NCBI GenBank assembly: GCA_948567375.1
Contig: OX419760.1
Location: forward strand, 63,422,911-63,486,910
Reading direction: 5' to 3'
From: Lunularia cruciata
Taxonomy: Eukaryota > Streptophyta > Marchantiopsida > Lunulariales > Lunulariaceae
Length of the DNA: 64,000 nucleotides
A model generated the notes under the pieces. It had not been told where the DNA came from, searched no databases, and saw nothing but the letters and a program-made list of their open reading frames with translations. The position numbers and the translations under genes are program-made. Positions 50,451 to 62,319 of this stretch are shown piece after piece. Within the stretch, counting starts at the first letter, position 1. The number at the start of each line of letters is the position of its first letter.

Positions 50451-51689
50451 TTTTAATGGACTACACAGAAATTAGAAAGTAATAAGTAGGCGGATATGAT
50501 TATCTCATGTCTTTGTTGTTCCTAAAGTGTATTGCTATTTTGTTTGCACTTTGGTCAATGCCACGTAGAATAGGAATCATATACTTTATACTCGGTTCAA
50601 TCTTTGCCTTTTGTATCTAGAAACTTGAGACGTTCAGATTAGAGTGTTATAATGTCCACCTACTTATTACTTTCTAATTCTCAATGATTTACTTCACAAA
50701 GGAGTTGCGACAAACTAAGTTGCAAAAAGCTTATGAACAAACAAGCTAAATAGCTGGTAAACTTGGGGCTCCATACGCAAAACTTAAAGTGTACTTGTAC
50801 ACTACTACCAAGTTTAACAAATAACAATATTTTGTAAAAACAAAGAGCAACCAATACACATACACCAAACATATAGTGGCATAGACCAATATACACCAAT
50901 ATATATTAATGGAGATACCGACATGCTAATGCATGCTAGCATATATCATTTTATTTGACTATTTTAAATCAAATTTAAATCAATATCTCGAAATGAAAAT
51001 AATCAAAAAATTTAACTACGAAGGCCAAGCTATAACTTAAATATATTCGCAAGAATGGGCGATTTCACTGAACGCCGCTGCTTCACCTTTCATTGCACTC
51101 TACTGTCTCTGTCTCTCCTATACAACTCAGAACCTCAATTTCTCTAAATGCATTTGACTTCTGAAAGTTTCTCCTCTACAACTCAGAATTTTAATGTCTC
51201 TAAATGCATTTGCAGCTTCTGAAACGATCGACACCATGGATGCTTCTGGCTTAGCCAGATATGCCGCGCGAAGTTCAGCAAACCGGATAGGTTTGATGTT
51301 CACTGCACCCCTTGGATATTTTCTAATCGCGATCAGCCCAGTTTTGCAAATAAAATTTTAAATGAGCCTATTTATGAAATTATTCGCCTAAATTATTCTT
51401 TGTCTAAGTTAGAAGAACATATCAAAATATTTATGGATCCATCCTTCCCATTGTAATCATCTTAGATAAACCAACTAAATAAAACTTCATGTTCTGGCTT
51501 TATTAACATTAAAAACTTGGTAGTTCTGGAAGAGTTGTCTTGAACTCCATGGCAATTCATCATCAAATGGTACACATTTGATTCTTTAGGTTTATAAGGT
51601 ACGCTTAATGCTTGAGCCCTATCTACAATGAGAAAAACATTCTAATCGTTCAAATAAAAGAAACAAAATGTATATACTATAACAAGAAG

Positions 51690-52170
51690 AACAGGAAAAT
51701 CTATCAAGGCCTACAAAAATACAGCGTCAGTCAGTGGTAAATAAGCCTAAGTTTCAATAGTATTTATTAATTACACTTAGAATATCTAAGCTATGTAATT
51801 TAAAGGTCTATATACTTCTAGTGCACTCAAAATAATATAAATAGTATGACTGTTCTCTTGTAGATTGAAGCAATAAATATTATATTTATCCAAAGAAAGT
51901 TTAAGAAAAGAAAAGTGATACCTTTAGTAAGCTCTCATACCATCCTTGATAAACATGTCAAACTAACATTGTACCCATTTTCTACGCGGTCGCCTTCTTC
52001 TGTATGACATATACATTCATATAGACTTGAGAACAAACAACGTACCTCGTAACATGCTCCTTCACTTAACTGTTCAATGCCCCGCACATCCAAAAGGTGG
52101 ACAGGTAATTACCCTTCCCAAAATAGTATTATGGTAGGATCAATAACCATAACATCTATTGTCCTCTACT
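51690..52170. repeat. Dispersed repeat, copy 2
   Basis: Diverged copy of 49935-50450 in the same orientation: GGAAAATCTATCAAGGCCTACAA, then CTAAGTTTCAATAG, AATATCTAAGCTATG and, further right, CCAAAAGGTGGACAGGTAATTACCC. Class unknown; probably a non-autonomous element. Confidence 0.5.
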
Positions 52171-54705
52171 GATCATCTCCATATCCATAGTTATTACTTT
52201 ATTATCTCAAATCATATATAAATCTTCCTAGACCCGTGTCATTTATTAATATATATCAATTCTCCCTCCAAGTTAAATATGCATTCTCTTGTATCCTTAG
52301 AAACATATTTTCTTTGGTGCATTGTGGATAACTATCTTTTGTCATTCAAGAAAAGCAAATGTCTTCTGAAAAGACAACAAGTCATATGGACTATTGTATC
52401 TAAGATAAGTGATGAAAATGTAGATGGATGGACCAAATTCCTAGGTAGAATCTTATCATTACAAAAAATAATAATTAATATGAGTGAGAATGTCCTAATA
52501 TAAGGTCAAATGGGGATCTAGTCGTGAAAATATGCACTACTAGCAAGAGAAATGGATAAGTCAACTAGAAAAGACTATAAAATTCATTAAAACTGTCCGT
52601 CCATCAAATAAAACTTCAAACTAAAAGCAAGAGGGCAAAAGATGAAAACATCTCGAACATGGAGAACAACCCCTATATGCAAGAATAGTATATAAAGACA
52701 AAAGAATCTTTCTTCCACTTTGATCTAAAACTCAACGATCTACAATCACAAAATGAAAAAAAAATTATTAGTGAAAATTCTATCCTAATAAATTGTATGC
52801 CTATTAGGAAAAAATAATTTATTATTAAAATGATTTATCTTAATACAGTATATAAATATTAGAAAAATAAATTATTTGTGAAAATTTCAATCCTAATAAA
52901 TATATGCATATTAGAAAGAGAAAGTATCTACTCTAATAAAGTGTATGTATCAGAGAGAAAATATATATTAGGATCAAATCATCACTCATATGCGATAAAA
53001 GTATTTGGAGACGGAAGGACCTTCTTCCACCTTGACCTCCAAAAGATCCTTCCACTTGAATCTCCATGACTCGCCGATCTACAACCACGAAGTGGCAACA
53101 TCTTTTTATAAAAAGATGTTGGTGAAGAGTTTTATCCTAACAAGGTGTATGCATAATAGAAAGAAAACTATGGTGTAAAATGACAATAAGACGCAAATGA
53201 TTCCACGCATTGTGGATCGAACTGTTGTCATGATTTTGGCATCGTGGATCTAAATGTTGTCATGGTCGGATGGATAATAATATGGATATTTATAGCAATC
53301 AATCCAATCGATGTTTACAGCAATTAATCCTCAGTAGATAAGGAGACACTCAAGAAAACCGAATCAAGTGGATTCAACGCTCGTCATCAAATCTTTAACA
53401 AGTCTTCTCCAGTTGGATTTTATCCTGCACTGCAAGTAGTGTAGATCTGCCTCTTTACGTTCTGTAAAGGTTGGCTGCAAATGCGACGGGCGACTGTCAA
53501 CCTTCCCTCGGCCCTCTGGTTCTTAAGTACTTGTTTCTCAAGTTAAAGTGGACCATGAACGGCAGGCGCTCAATCTGAAACTATCTTAGATAAGCACCGT
53601 AGGGGGTCCTGAGCCCGCCTTCTACGGTCCAGTTGCCACGATTACCAATCTGTTCAGAAATTTGTTCCAGTTACTATACTGTTGATATTCATCTCTGTGA
53701 ACTCGTGCAATCAAGTTTAAATTCAGATGTGCTTTACTAGTGAAGCAATACTACTTTAATTTTCTCGGAATATCCCCACTTGAAACTTGTAGTTCTACAT
53801 TTGCACATCTCGTGGGCTCGAGTTGGTACCGGCATCCTTACCGTGAAGTGTCCACATTTGATGTGTAACCCCTCACGCTACAGAAACAGTTTAGAGTACC
53901 ACTTTACCCAGCACGAGATGAGTTACAGTGCCTTAGTCATGGCTGATTTTTATCAAGAGCTAACTGGCATTTCGACACGTAAAGGTACAGTCTGATTGCA
54001 TCCATTCAAGTGCAATAAGAGATAGTCGACACAAAGGTAATAAATTTTAGCCCAGAACATAAAGTACATTGTCCAGAGCGGACGTCATATATTCTACACA
54101 ATATATATAGTACCTCCGGGCGCCGGAGCTGAACTACAACTAGTTTCATCGTTTACGGACCTAGCAACTTGGGGACTTTTCAACCCAGTACACCGAGCAG
54201 TTACAACTTCTCCAATCAGCTCGTACTGTTGAATATGATCAGTACTGAAGGCAACGATATTCCTACTCTGTGGAAATATTGTATCAGTTCATAATGATTT
54301 GGCTCATTACTTTTGAACAGCTGGGCTTACGGGGTGTGCAAGGCAATGATAGTATGTCTAAACCTACAATGATTGGACCGGTGCGCTTATAGCATATGAT
54401 GGTATTCAGTTGAACTATTGCAATTGCTGATCTAAAGACTTACAACTAGAGAAAAGAAGCTCGGGCATAGAAGATTCACCCACATTCGACTCCTGCCCAG
54501 TTTGTGGCACTCAATACATTCTTTCTTCCTAAGAGGAGATTCGTAATTTCCTCTACCTAACAAAGAAAACAACCTACCAACCCTCACGTCTATTTCACAG
54601 TCTGCCTCCACCTACTATAATACATGCAGTACCATGTTTTAGGATAAGAGAATCAAGGCCTGAGTTTTCGGGCTACAATCAGAAGGTACAAACTTTACAG
54701 AATAA
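52171..54705. other. Intergenic sequence 3' of the cytidylyltransferase gene
   Basis: AT-rich to about 53.2 kb with recurring TCCTAATAAA-type words (52780-52950), then more balanced. No gene recognised. The last few hundred bases should hold the 3' UTR of the minus-strand gene. Confidence 0.45.
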
Positions 54706-57700
54706 CTATCTTATCTGCTCCCTCTTAATCAAAACCTCGGCCAATTGCTGATACAAGACAAACTGCTCCTCTGCTGATAGGTGTCCCAAAATCTGCAAAA
54801 CAACAAGTGCACGACAGCCAAACAATTCTCAAAATCTTTATTAAACGCCAGGTTAAGACTCACGTTTCTTTTCCTTATTACGTTTTCAAATGTCTAAAAG
54901 CTTTCATGAAAATTAGACCGTCCAGCATTGTCCCATTGAGGGGCCACTACGCGTCATTCAGAGACTCGAAGGTTGACTATAAGGTCAATAGAAGGATCTA
55001 CAGTAAGAACAGCTAGAAGTTCAGCTTTCGTAATACCCATATTAAAGAATACAATACAGAAACTGTACATAGCCAAATCTTCAACTGACAGTCCGTAAAA
55101 ATGATATACAGCAAACGACTGGTAGACCACACGACGCAAATGTCGTCCTTGATTAGATACTGCTAACCTTATTGACTTGCATTCACTAAAGTTAGACACT
55201 AAAGTTAGAACTCAAAAGTGGAAGAAATCCCAGAGGTCAAACCTGTGTAAGAAGCGTATCCACCGAGTATGTGCGGGGTGCAACAAATGATTGAAAGTAA
55301 GTGTACGAAAATACAGCCATCACCATCTGCAAATATGAAAAAGCGAAATGATCGTAAAATTCCAAGGCCAGTAACAACAGAGTGTTCTAAATTCTTTGTA
55401 ACACAAACGTGCAATAACCTCAAATATCAAAACAGCCACCTCGTAACTGTGAAGTTTTTAGAACGATATTGAAATGGCCAATAGGTGGAATCCAAAATAA
55501 AAAGCGTATAGTTTACCTGACAGTCCATTCGATCAGTGATTCCCCCGTGGCCCGGAATACTATCTCCGAAGTCCTGCGTTGACCAGACAACCAATCAGAT
55601 AGTCTTAACATGTCATAAAGTCCATCCAAGTTTACTACGATATAGTTTTGAGTAGGCCAGTGCGCCAAGAACTGATCTGACAGAACAAAATTAGTTTAAA
55701 AGTCCGAAACGTCAACTTAAACCTGTTCTTTAAATGCAGATGTATTTAACTCCATTCGATATACTGAGCTATGAATATGGAATCTGTTCTTTAGTACACG
55801 GTTCAGTACCCACTTAAGACTTGGACCAGGACTTCACGAGGTATATGCAGCAAATCCCTCGTAACCATGATTGACACCTAATAGCGAGCAAGCTCTCCTG
55901 TAAAACTCCATTCGATATTATGTAACGGAATACAGCATCCGTTATAAAACAACTCGGTTCCATACCCACGTCTGATTCTGGATGGTAAATATCTCGGGAC
56001 TCTTGATATTAAAGATTGTCAAAACTATCAAGTACATAGAGAGGCGAGCATGCGGAAGACAGCACCCAGGGTTAGCACAACGTTTATGATACATCGATGG
56101 TTGTTACAGTGGAAGTGCTTGCTCACACATTGGAAGTGTGAGCAACTGTGACAACTGAAAACGAATAACGAAAAAATGATTAGTAAAGACATAGCATGAA
56201 AAAGTTGGTACACAGGAAATGCGCAAGTCTAAATTATGAGACTGTACCCGGAACGAGTGTATGAGAGCTGGGATTAACTCCTGCATGCTCTATGTCAGCA
56301 TGAGTCGTTCAACACTACAAAATCTCCTTAAGATGTATGAGCAATGGTGTGCAGAAGCCTTTCAAAGAACGAGGGATCCATTCGATATCGAGAACTCCTT
56401 CCAAAGCTGGTGACACATGATATCCCTTGTAGCCTAGTATTTCACGTGCATGACCCAGACCTCCAGTTTCTACCTTCAGTACCATATAGAGACTAGGCTA
56501 TTAGAGGTTGAACTTTTTAAGGAACATAAAACTGATATATTGGTGCTACCTTGATCTTAAAGGCGCGCTTGAAACCACTCGCAAAAAAGCCTCCAAATGG
56601 AGCAATGCTTGACGCGAATAACCCCAAAGCCATCGCATGCTTCTGAACAGGCATGACACTAACTTCTTTCCAAGATAAGATTGGGAGCTGCAACAACAAT
56701 TCGACCACAACTGAATGAGTTTTCTGCTCAGTAAGGAAAGCAACCTTAGGGCAAGGTCTATTCTTCAATATATACACATCTCAAAACTTGATATGGAAGC
56801 CAAGTCTGTACCCAAGCAGATAGCCACTCCAGTGAGTGGGACTTAGGTTTGAACATGGGACCCGGATCACAATATAGCCAGCCAGTTGAAAGGTCCTGCG
56901 CATTTACACCGGCAAGAACATTACTGATCAGGTACAAACTTTTCGACTTCCAATGTAAGCACCTTCCAGCCTCAGACTGGACACAGCGTATGCTATGGAA
57001 TGCACAAGGATTATCGAGCCTTTCACTTTCTAACGCAAATTCGTGTGCAAAAATGCAGAAAACAAAACTTTGAATTTATCCTCAATAGGCCTAAACTTTC
57101 AAAGATGACTCAAGGCGCAATCCCACGTGAGCTTCACGGCAGCTTGGCTAAACCTATAAGTTCCTGTAACGCTTACCTTCCGCGGACATGTTAACCACGT
57201 CGAGCTGCCCATCAGGTAAGCTAGCTGGTCAACAGACGTGCACCGATACATGAATCACTACACGAAATTTGGGAAACTTCCAGCTTCCGCATAACCATCC
57301 GTCTCAGCCAACAACATTAAGTTGAATCCAGCTCTCAAGTTTGAGAAGAAAAGTATCAAGGATACAACCACCTCTCTACTACTGGAGCACTAGTGGGGTG
57401 TTCAGGAAGGTCCCCCGGAGCTTGAAGAAGGCAAAGATATCAAAGCTATTCTCGCAGATGCAAACGAGACCATTCATAACTGCTATGTAACTTCAAGACT
57501 TCAACAAAGAAAAAGGACCAAAACAAAGTTTATAAAAGTAGTTAGACAATCGTCTGCGCAAGAGCTGTATTTGCTGGAATCATTCGTATCGTATCCAAGT
57601 CAACAACTTGGGGGGAAGGTATACCAGGAAGCCAGAGATGACAGTTGTGACAGAAGCCCCAATGAACCCTTCCCAGGTCTTTTTTGGTGATAACTTAATC

Positions 57701-59666
57701 AGAGGAGTTCGACCAAAATAGAACCCAAAGAAATAAGCTGCGATGTCGTTAATGACTATCAAGGAGCAGGGCAACAAGAACCTGCAACCATCACAATATG
57801 GAGAACATTGCTTATGCGTCAGCTTACTGAACTTGGAATGGAAGAACTAACGCTCATCTCACACAAACCAACAAAGGCAGGCCCTCCGGATCGCAATTCC
57901 CACTTGGAGAAGATGGTCTCCTCCACGCCCTTGAAAATCTAAACTTCACCATTACCTTATGTTACGAAACGGAGGACTCAAATATGAGATAATATTGTTT
58001 CGGAGATCTTTGAGTGGCACTATTGATACAACCCCGCGTAGATATGAGTAGCAAAGGCGGATAATCGAACAATTCATTGCATGGAGCACAGAATAGCAGT
58101 ATGCTTACCAGATAATGCCTTCAAATATGTTAGCCACAGTAAACGATGACTGAGCAAAAACAACGAATAAAATCATATGGGTCCATGCGTATTGCCCAAA
58201 TTGATATTGATACATTCCTTTCTTCAGTGTCAATATGAACCACACAAAACCTGTACAGAAGCGTTCACACTCGTCAAGTCGGATACTGTTAAGAACAATC
58301 AAGTTTTGACTTTAGGGTTCAGTTGACTTCCGAACCGCTGAACAAACTTTAATTGCAGAAAAAACAAATTGACGAAATTTAGTACCTGCAATGTACATAA
58401 AGTAGCAAATAATCATGTGATACTGGATCAAGCCACTGAAGATAAGAAGGAGCATTTTATCTGAAGAAATGGTCTTCACCAATTGTTTGCTTAAAAAACG
58501 TCCGTACACGTAAACCATGGCCGTGATGAAGAAATGCCTGAAATGAAGAATAGCAACCAATACTGAGATAAGGTAAAACAACAGCAAACTATCCACTAAT
58601 GAATGTTTCTAAAATTCTAATCCACCATCCAGATTCCCATAAGCATCCGTAAACCGTCTGAACAACCTCTCAAACCTTGATAGCATTAACTATTTTGTTC
58701 TATTTATGTTGGACATCATACGTTTCACAATGTAAATCCAAAAAACCAACAAGCGTTTTCCTACTTCAAGCGTCCTCTTCAACGTGGCCACTCACCAGTT
58801 CAAAAGCCGAAATGTTGGGAGATTCTTCCCTCTCTGTGCTGCCCTTGCAAGAGTGAAAAGCTCTTGAGCCATAAATAACTGAATCACTACAATCATAGCC
58901 CAGATGTACAGATGCCCCATGTAGACAATACCTATGAACCCTCCGATCATCCAGACCGACGAAAGAACACGAGTCTTCATACTCTTATACTTGTTTTGAT
59001 CGTTAACGAGCAAATGCCCCTCTCCATTGGCTTTTGTTACCTCCTGCGAAGCCTGTATGCAAGGTAGGATTGGAATTTCATTCGGTAAAAAAGTTAAGTG
59101 CATCGACGTGCAGCCGCTTCTGACATCCATGGAAAGATACACACAAGCAACAAGGTCCTTTTGATACTTTATGAGAGGCCAGCTAGACATTACTCTCGAA
59201 ATTGAACAGCACTCGAAATATATAAGCAAATTTCTCTACTTCATTATCCATCACGAAACCGCGCAGTCGGTCCAACAAATGCATACTATCATACCATCTC
59301 TTCAGACATCTCCAAACAACGAAGCGGACATCACCAGGAACGCACAATGCGAAGTTCTGAAGAATTGAATTCCCTTTTGGTACAATATGAGACCAAATCT
59401 AGCGCATGCTGCATGTTTTGATTGAACCTCTTTCAAAATATTTCGTGATAAAAGCGAAGCAAAAAGATACATTCCGGCAATTACACGCCTCAGTTCGATA
59501 CTCCTCTACAATCACCAGCCTAAAAACCCAGACTAATCAGTACACATCGCCTCCAAATCAGACTCACCCGGTTTTCATCAATGCTTCGCTTCCGTGTACG
59601 ATGGCGGGGTCCATGTAAGTTCGGAGATAGAGGAGGAGAGGTGCCATTCCATTTCTCTTTCTGCAT
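54706..59666 (-). CDS. CDS1: Phosphatidate cytidylyltransferase (CDP-diacylglycerol synthase), 11 exons
   Basis: Converts phosphatidic acid and CTP to CDP-diacylglycerol and pyrophosphate in the ER membrane, feeding phosphatidylinositol and phosphatidylglycerol synthesis. Exons: 59568-59666, 58796-59052, 58386-58537, 58109-58250, 57625-57781, 57177-57224, 56812-56895, 56550-56687, 55517-55573, 55243-55326, 54706-54792. All introns are GT-AG and phases join to exactly 434 residues, close to plant CDS1/2. The N terminus is basic (HRTRKRSID); several membrane segments follow ([38 protein letters not shown]). Landmarks: [43 protein letters not shown], and [17 protein letters not shown], completing the family signature (S-x2-K-R...H-G-G-x2-D-R-x-D, residues about 350-376). 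Two sites are uncertain: exon 2 may start at 59043, and exon 7 may end at 56788 with eight more residues. No damage seen, so probably functional. Confidence 0.95.
55574..56549 (-). other. Intron 8 of the cytidylyltransferase gene, with dispersed short repeats
   Basis: The longest intron of the gene (976 bp). It splits the family signature between ...FKIK and DFGD. The word TCCATTCGATAT occurs at about 55751, 55907 and 56377, in each case followed by partly similar sequence, suggesting decayed duplicated units of about 150 bp. Confidence 0.6.
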
Positions 59667-60039
59667 CTTGCCTAGTCAATCTTTGTCGTCCACACTGCTC
59701 TGGCTTTGCTAATCGAAGAGTTTTACCCGTCCTCCTTCTTCAAATTCTTCTTGCTCCCTTCAATTGGAAAACAATCAAATGTCTTCCCTCCAGGGTCTCG
59801 ACCTGCAAGATCACTGTACTCATAGAGTATTGCAGATCAATGCGCAGACATATAGAACAAAATTTTTTCCCGCAAATTGGTAATCTATAGCTTCTTCTTC
59901 CGATCTCCTTCCGTAAGGCATCATCAAATTACATTCCGCTCTTGTTTCCAAACAACCATCATAAGGGCTTCTCCGCGCGTTCTCCTGACTTCTCCTCTCT
60001 TCGTTCTTAGCACCCTCGCGACCTCTCCTCTCCTTTCCA

Positions 60040-60216
60040 TGGCCTTTCTCTCCTCCTCTTCCTCCCCCGTCGCATTAAACGGACACTTACTCTCTAGAAT
60101 TCTATATTATTCCAGTAATCAGAGCAACTCAATAACCAACAAAGCCCATCGACGGCTTACACTATCTGCACCTCCCCACCTCGGCTTCTTTACCCGTTCG
60201 ATGAAAGGGAGCTAAT
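60040..60216 (+). CDS. Possible divergent first exon with organelle-targeting N terminus
   Basis: ATG in good context (ttccATGGcc) opens MAFLSSSSSPVALNGHLLSR and continues Ser/Asn/Arg-rich, without acidic residues, to a stop after about 58 codons. The composition fits a chloroplast or mitochondrial presequence. It is about 370 bp from, and divergent to, the start of the cytidylyltransferase gene, so they could share a promoter region. No mature domain could be joined downstream; a short VIVVSGAAGK stretch near 60361 is the only suggestive piece. Confidence 0.3.
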
Positions 60217-61389
60217 CACTCTCCAGGAGCTAGATTCCTGGACACGCTGAATCTGCCGGTTCCCGGTGATCACCTCTACGTGTGAGAGTTCTCTTGAATG
60301 ACTTTTTGACGCGTGGCAGGCGCTGGACGCTGTCATACTACCTTTTTCTAGGGCAAAATGTAATAGTTGTCTCCGGAGCTGCAGGAAAACTACGGTCACG
60401 GGAAACTTTGCTCGTGCATTTGTGCGGAGGAGTGTCCTCGAAGGAGACTTTCACATATCGTTTGCGTCGCATGCTCTTTGTCTTCGTTATCCACGTACGC
60501 AAAGGTGGAGGAACAAATGACACTCTCGCTTCATCGGCAATGGCTCATCAAAGTGGAAGAAAATTCGATGCTCATTAAGTGGAAGAAACTTCAATGACTG
60601 ACAGTTGAAACGTGCATGTGTCTCTATCGTATAGTTCATCCTATCAATGATTTCTGCATATTATTAGGAGTAAAAGCGTTTAATTTTCAAGAATTCTCCC
60701 CTGTCAGGGACCAGCAATTATTGAATTGTGGGATTTGGTGGACTATGAAGTCCATTATGGTAAGGAATCTGAGAATGTGACTGACCTTCCAAGGACGGAG
60801 AATCGACACAAAATAACTTCAGCAACTCATTGGCTTCAGTCGTTACTTTCAAGAAGTCAGTGTAAATGAGCTGCAAATTTCTAATAAAGTATTTGTCACG
60901 AATACATACATGATCCAACTGTAAATAGAAACACCCGATGTTCCAAGCTTTGGTGCTCACATCTAGGTAAGATGTCAAGATTTCGGATTTACTGAAACCA
61001 GAAGTTTGCTTATATATCATCTCACAACAACTAAGAACTAAATCATTGTTCTCATCAACTAAGATCGAAAGTAGTATAAAAGAAGCTCTCATTATATTGA
61101 CTAATGATGTGAGAAATAGTATTAAAATTTACATCTTGAGTGATTACTTATTACAATTCTGTAAAATAAAATCATTTAAAATTCATAATTTTGAAATATA
61201 CTTATCTTAAAATAAAAGGAAGGGTGATTGATAATGAATATATAAGCATTATACGCATTCCTTTCCATATTTATTTACACCAAAAATATTGCTTAAATAA
61301 AGAAAATGTGTACAACCTTTGATTTGAGTAAAAAAATTCAAGATTTTGAGAAAGACAAAAATTCTATATCAAGGCATGACAAGTATGGC
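60217..61389. other. Unassigned; transition to AT-rich DNA
   Basis: Composition shifts to AT-rich near 60.65 kb. A 124-codon minus-strand open frame (60718-61092) has no domain I recognise and is long for such AT-rich sequence, but could be chance. Confidence 0.35.
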
Positions 61390-61632
61390 TCACCTATTGG
61401 TCCAGTTCAATAATATAGGGGAAATGCATGCACCATGTTTGACACAAGAAAATACACGGTTCATCTCATTGAGGCTACACATTGAGGGAATACACTAGTA
61501 GCTTTATTGATGATGAAACTAATGTGTCATAAAGAGCTTCTGCCAGATCTCTTATATAGTAGTCCAGCCATAGTCAAACTAACCATAATCAAACTAACTA
61601 GAGTTACTCAAGACATGAGTTAACTCCTAACA
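61390..61632 (-). repeat. Copia-like LTR fragment
   Basis: In minus-strand reading, a purine tract AAGGGGCAGA (61633-61643) is followed by TGTTAGGAGTTAACTC, a CTATATAAGAGATC promoter-like box (about 61550) and CATCAATAAAGC, a poly(A)-signal-like AATAAA (about 61515). This layout is that of a short plant copia 3' LTR. The far end is not certain. Confidence 0.6.
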
Positions 61633-61669
61633 ATCTGCCCCTTGACTCATGTCTTGGGGTCCTTGACCT

Positions 61670-61715
61670 CTATAACCTATATGATTACTGAACTATAACC
61701 TATATGATTACTGAA
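61670..61715. repeat. 23-bp perfect tandem duplication
   Basis: Two identical adjacent units (61670-61692, 61693-61715) starting CTATAACCTATATG. Confidence 0.95.
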
Positions 61716-61881
61716 CGGGAAATCCTTGAAAGAAACCTAACATAGGTCCCTATGTAAACTAGAGTTAACTAGAACTAAGTTGTAGCCTAAACAAAATAGA
61801 GTAAAATCATATATAAAGATAACATGATTGCTAGTCTACTCTACTTATGCCATATGCAACATCTGCAATTTGGCACAATGT

Positions 61882-62319
61882 TGTCATGCCATTTGTAGTA
61901 TCGCAACTAGATTGCTCAAACTCTGTAGTAATAGCATGGGTAGTCAAAAGTATTTTGGTAGATACTCATAGACTACTTGTTGATAGTCAGATTTTGTGTT
62001 TGGGTACTAATTACATGGTGGGACTCACCATCACTTGCACCATTTGCACCGTCGGATGTGCATCAGCAGGACCGTTATGGTTGGAGACCAAGGGGTATGC
62101 TTTTGAAGTGTAGCTCTAGAGAGCTTACTTCTTTGATATCGAGCCTTCAAATTCTTGGTTATGATGGACAGAGGCTGGCAAGTGTCACCTGGATTCTCTT
62201 AGTTAGAATGGGTGTGGCTTGACTATAATTAGTGTCTAGTTGTTGGTAGATTATTGAGTGATAGATCAAGTACTGATCTGATTGAGTGTGATTCATGTTG
62301 TGTAAAAAACCTGATTACA
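61882..62319 (+). repeat. 5' LTR of a second family B copy
   Basis: 438 bp, TGTCATGCCATTTGTAG to CCTGATTACA, in plus orientation, the same length as the LTR at 39320-39757. The 105-bp segment that flanks the 3' LTR of copy 1 is absent here, showing that it is not part of the normal LTR. Confidence 0.88.

Noticed and set aside
60361-60400. VIVVSGAAGK stretch as a nucleotide-binding enzyme exon
   Set aside because: Ten residues with a glycine-rich look are not enough, and neighbouring sequence shows no matching fold.
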